NCBI GenBank assembly: GCA_021300155.1
Contig: JAJTID010000050.1
Span: 1 to 64,000, forward strand
Length of the DNA stretch: 64,000 nucleotides
Reading direction: 5' to 3'
From: Pirellula sp.
Lineage (GTDB): Bacteria; Planctomycetota; Planctomycetia; Pirellulales; Pirellulaceae
Made by a program: the position numbers and the translations under genes. Of this stretch, positions 61,718-64,000 are shown in pieces. Positions within the stretch are counted from its first letter, which is position 1; the number at the start of each line of letters is the position of its first letter. A model generated the notes under the pieces. That model saw only the letters and a program-made list of their open reading frames with translations, was not told the origin of the DNA and searched no databases.

Positions 61718-62892
61718 GATTGTTCCCTGCATTGCTGAGTGGCCTATGCGCTTTGAACATGGCGTCCAATACGAATGCACAGGAATCATTCAAGCTAGAG
61801 GAACTACTTGCAGCCCGATTGTCGGACGCTGAGCTCGAGCAAGGATGGATTCGTTTGTTTGACGGCCAAACGATGCTCGGATGGAAGGATGCTGGTAAAG
61901 CCAATTGGCGCGTGCAAGACGGAGCATTGCAAGCGGACGAGGGCGAAAATGGTCTATTGTGCACGACCGTTCCGTTCAGCAACTATGAACTCACGATCGA
62001 ATTCAAAGCGGCAGAGAAAACCAATAGCGGCGTTTTTTTGAGAACGCCGTTGAAGCCGAAGGATCCAGCCAAAGATTGCTTTGAGTTGAACATTGCTCCT
62101 ACGGACAACCCGTTTCCAACGGGCTCATTTGTTTACCGACAAAAGGTATCCGAACAAGTGGCTGCACCGAAAGCGAACGAATGGCATACGTTTCGAGTGC
62201 TACTCGACGGAGCGAAAACCTCAGCTTGGTTGGATGGAAAACAAACCGTGCATTACGCCGATACGACGGATCTCAGGTCTGGTTGGATTGGGCTTCAATT
62301 TCGCGAGGGGCCAATCGCTTTCCGAAACATTCGAATTCGCCCCATTGGCGAGACGTTGATCCCTGGCAAGCCCGATGCGTTTTTGCCCGGCGTTAAAGTC
62401 GATGCCACATGGGATGCGAATGGTTCGCTAACGATTGTCGGCGGGCGAGGGCATGTAGAGAGCAAAGCGAAGCTAGGAGATGGATTCGTTCAATTTGCAG
62501 CCAAGACATTGGTACCCAATGTAAACTCAGGCGTGTTCTTCCGTTGCATTCCGGGCGAAGACATGAACGGTTATGAATGTCAGTTGCATCATGGCTTCAA
62601 AGAGAACCGGTTGCAACCCGTCGATTCCGGCTCGGGAGCTATTTTCCGTCGCCAAGCAGCCAGGGCAGTGCTTTCTGACGAAGGATCCAAAACCCATATC
62701 ACGATCGTCGCCCATGGCCCCAGAATGGCGACTTGGGTGCAGGGAGTGCAGGTCGTCGATTGGGAAGATACACGCAAAGCAGATGCGAACCCACGCAAAG
62801 GGCTGCGAACCGAAGCTGGATCTCTGATGCTCCAAGGTCACGATCCCGAATGCAAAGTTCGTTTCGAGCAATTACGCATTGGTGGCATCTAA
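61705..62892 (+). CDS. Secreted two-domain DUF1080 (3-keto-disaccharide hydrolase-like) protein
   Basis: This 395-residue protein has a signal peptide ('LFPALLSGLCALNMASNTNA') and two jellyroll (concanavalin-like) DUF1080 domains. The first has 'GWIRLFDGQTMLGWKDAGKANWRVQDGALQA' near residue 47 and 'NYELTIEFKAAEKTNSGVFLR' near 95. The second starts near 230 ('PDAFLPGVKVDATWD', 'FAAKTLVPNVNSGVFFRCIPGEDMNGYECQL') and ends 'VDWEDTRKADANPRKGLR', then 'GSLMLQGHDPECKVRFEQLRI'. Members bind or hydrolyse glycans, including 3-keto-disaccharides. Which activity applies is not visible. Its start lies 13 bases inside the previous gene. Confidence 0.88.
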   Translation: MRIMRLFPALLSGLCALNMASNTNAQESFKLEELLAARLSDAELEQGWIRLFDGQTMLGWKDAGKANWRVQDGALQADEGENGLLCTTVPFSNYELTIEFKAAEKTNSGVFLRTPLKPKDPAKDCFELNIAPTDNPFPTGSFVYRQKVSEQVAAPKANEWHTFRVLLDGAKTSAWLDGKQTVHYADTTDLRSGWIGLQFREGPIAFRNIRIRPIGETLIPGKPDAFLPGVKVDATWDANGSLTIVGGRGHVESKAKLGDGFVQFAAKTLVPNVNSGVFFRCIPGEDMNGYECQLHHGFKENRLQPVDSGSGAIFRRQAARAVLSDEGSKTHITIVAHGPRMATWVQGVQVVDWEDTRKADANPRKGLRTEAGSLMLQGHDPECKVRFEQLRIGGI

Positions 62893-63136
62893 TCAAAGTA
62901 CTGATGGCGTCCATTGCGGCGTTATCCGTTTTCGCTCTCAAAGGGATGCTCGATTACTCGCTCCGCTTCTTTCTTTGTTTCCACGACGGCTTAGCAAGTA
63001 TCATTCGTGGGTGGCAACGAACGAAGCGGCCCGTCATGGCGAGTAGATCCATTGCTCGTGAGCCGGTTTTGGCTACTGCTCTACGCAGGCAAGTTGCTTA
63101 GTTGCAATTTCCTCGGATGAATATCAATTGACCGCT

Positions 63137-64000
63137 CTAGGCGTTTCTCTCGCGAAGTTTAGATTGAAGACTCTTCGTCGTTGCCTGAAGCCCCTCTAGC
63201 GACATCTCGTTCAATTCCTGATTGCTGAGCGCAGGCTCACCAAGCAACTCCCGAAGCAATTGAATCCTCCCTTTTTCTATCCCAATCGCTTCGCCTTCTT
63301 CGCGTCCTTCTTCACGCCCTTCTTCACGCCCTTCTTCACGCCCTTCTTCACGGGCGTCGATGAGATTGGATTCGTAGTCCAAGATCGCTTTTTCTCGTGA
63401 ATCGTACATGGCTTTCTCCTCCGTTATCGTTTGAATGTCCCCAAGCTCCTTCGTCGCTCGCAAAAATGCCAATCCTGGCAAAAGCGCTTGTAACTCTTCG
63501 GCCGTATGTTCGCCTGAGTATTTGATCCAATAGCACCATTGCTCCAACACGCTCGATCGAGGCGGCACCAGCCCGAATGTTCCATTGTACTTGGATAATT
63601 CTACGATGTGAATCTCAATAGAATCTTCCAACACTTTGCCTGTCGCTCGCTCCACTAATTGAAACTGATGGTGCAACCTGTCGTCATCCCACAGCTTGCG
63701 CATTAACAAGCACACAGAATACGTCGCTTTCAGTTTGCTGTACCCTTGCCCAGCCTGCAATTGGTCGGAATACCCTTTACAAGCGTAGTATACGGCACGC
63801 TTCGCGAAGCTCGGATGAACGACAATCTGAACCTCGACAATGAAAACCCGCCCCGATTGATCTGTTGCCTTGACATCGACACAGATGAGTTTGTCGTCCT
63901 CAAAATCCTTGTGAGAAAAGGGATTCATGAATTCCACCGACTCGATCGCTTGTGGCAAATCGAGAATGGCATTGAGCAAACTGATCAAGCAGATCTCATT
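63137..64000 (-). CDS. Rpn-type PD-(D/E)XK nuclease/putative transposase, cut by window edge
   Basis: The frame is open to the right edge: reading from base 64000 it runs 'NEICLISLLNAILDLPQAIE', so the M at 63988 in the track is a TTG and the true start lies outside. Active-site residues are visible as 'VDVKATDQSGRVFIVEVQIV' (D...E-x-Q of the Rpn/PD-(D/E)XK group). The middle has 'LKATYSVCLLMRKLWDDDRLHH', and the end is a coiled Glu/Arg region with an 'EEGR' repeat followed by 'LRELLGEPALSNQELNEMSLEGL'. In the family such nucleases promote RecA-independent recombination. The broken homologue lies at 26602. Confidence 0.86.
   Translation of the reverse strand, partial: NEICLISLLNAILDLPQAIESVEFMNPFSHKDFEDDKLICVDVKATDQSGRVFIVEVQIVVHPSFAKRAVYYACKGYSDQLQAGQGYSKLKATYSVCLLMRKLWDDDRLHHQFQLVERATGKVLEDSIEIHIVELSKYNGTFGLVPPRSSVLEQWCYWIKYSGEHTAEELQALLPGLAFLRATKELGDIQTITEEKAMYDSREKAILDYESNLIDAREEGREEGREEGREEGREEGEAIGIEKGRIQLLRELLGEPALSNQELNEMSLEGLQATTKSLQSKLRERNA
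63305..63352 (-). repeat. 12-bp tandem repeat, four copies
   Basis: The unit CCCTTCTTCACG (as read on the plus strand) is present four times, at 63305-63316 (one mismatch), 63317-63328, 63329-63340 and 63341-63352. It encodes the GREE/EEGR units in the linker of the Rpn nuclease. The multiple-of-three length keeps the frame. Confidence 0.9.

Noticed and set aside
63305-63352. Short regular repeats considered as a CRISPR array
   Set aside because: Units are 12 bases, contiguous and in frame in a coding region, without spacers.

Overview
This window looks like a chromosomal segment from a member of the Planctomycetota, most likely Pirellulales-like, with roughly half G+C. The evidence is the set of families that are typical of that phylum: a DUF1559 pseudopilin-like protein with the H-X9-DG motif (here broken), a TIGR03000 protein, DUF1080, a PVC-type small basic protein, squalene-cyclase-repeat and PQQ-propeller secreted proteins, a subtilase with a leader resembling 'LERCEQRLALS', and a lineage-type sigma-70 factor. 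I assigned these from motifs alone; no search was run. No rRNA, tRNA or CRISPR array was recognised.

Layout. 0.2-8 kb: a membrane fatty-acid desaturase (minus), then an SDR epimerase, a secreted amidotransferase-fold protein, a PP2C phosphatase, an LD-carboxypeptidase and a PQQ-propeller protein (plus), and an orphan STAS protein. 8.2-8.7 kb: two 3' gene remnants placed head to head. 8.8-14.6 kb: MoxR ATPase, DUF58 protein and a very large FtsX-type permease. 14.7-19.3 kb: an unknown secreted protein, an FHA protein with a good promoter, a GHL10 glycoside-hydrolase-like protein and a c-type cytochrome. 19.6-22.2 kb: imuA-imuB without dnaE2. 22.3-22.7 kb: a compact unit for a small basic protein with promoter, RBS and terminator. 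22.9-26 kb: prenyltransferase-repeat protein, a small PsbP/DcrB-like protein and a COG3541 nucleotidyltransferase. 26-27.2 kb: a second head-to-head pair of broken genes (DUF1559 and an Rpn-type nuclease). 27.2-28.6 kb: esterase and GNAT, convergent. 29-40.8 kb: a plus-strand run of ilvD, a zinc-ribbon membrane protein, mfd, a parvulin-type isomerase and a large secreted propeller/CBM9-like protein. 40.8-43.8 kb: a two-subunit 2-oxoacid:ferredoxin oxidoreductase. 44.1-45.5 kb: a thioredoxin/CXXCH/PDZ protein.

45.5-49.1 kb holds the most interesting locus. A sigma-70 factor is followed one base later by an SRPBCC-SDR (TIGR01777) fusion. Divergent from them is a MerR-headed regulator with the CarH/LitR architecture, whose cobalamin-binding residues are replaced. 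The arrangement recalls light-response LitR/CarH clusters, but the sensor should not bind B12 in the usual way.

49.4-57.2 kb: an amidohydrolase and M20 peptidase pair, small secreted protein, methyltransferase-like protein, S8 protease with internal repeats and a Gly/Ser-rich TIGR03000 protein with a clear terminator. 57.3-62.9 kb: a tight run of Ppx/GppA-HD, a second DUF58, a tRNA-dihydrouridine synthase, an unknown protein and a two-domain DUF1080 protein. The right edge cuts an intact-looking Rpn nuclease gene that is homologous to the broken copy at 26.6 kb.

Most of the window is ordinary housekeeping and secreted-protein content with no phage or insertion sequence. The accessory signal lies in the two deletion-scar-like sites and the Rpn copies.
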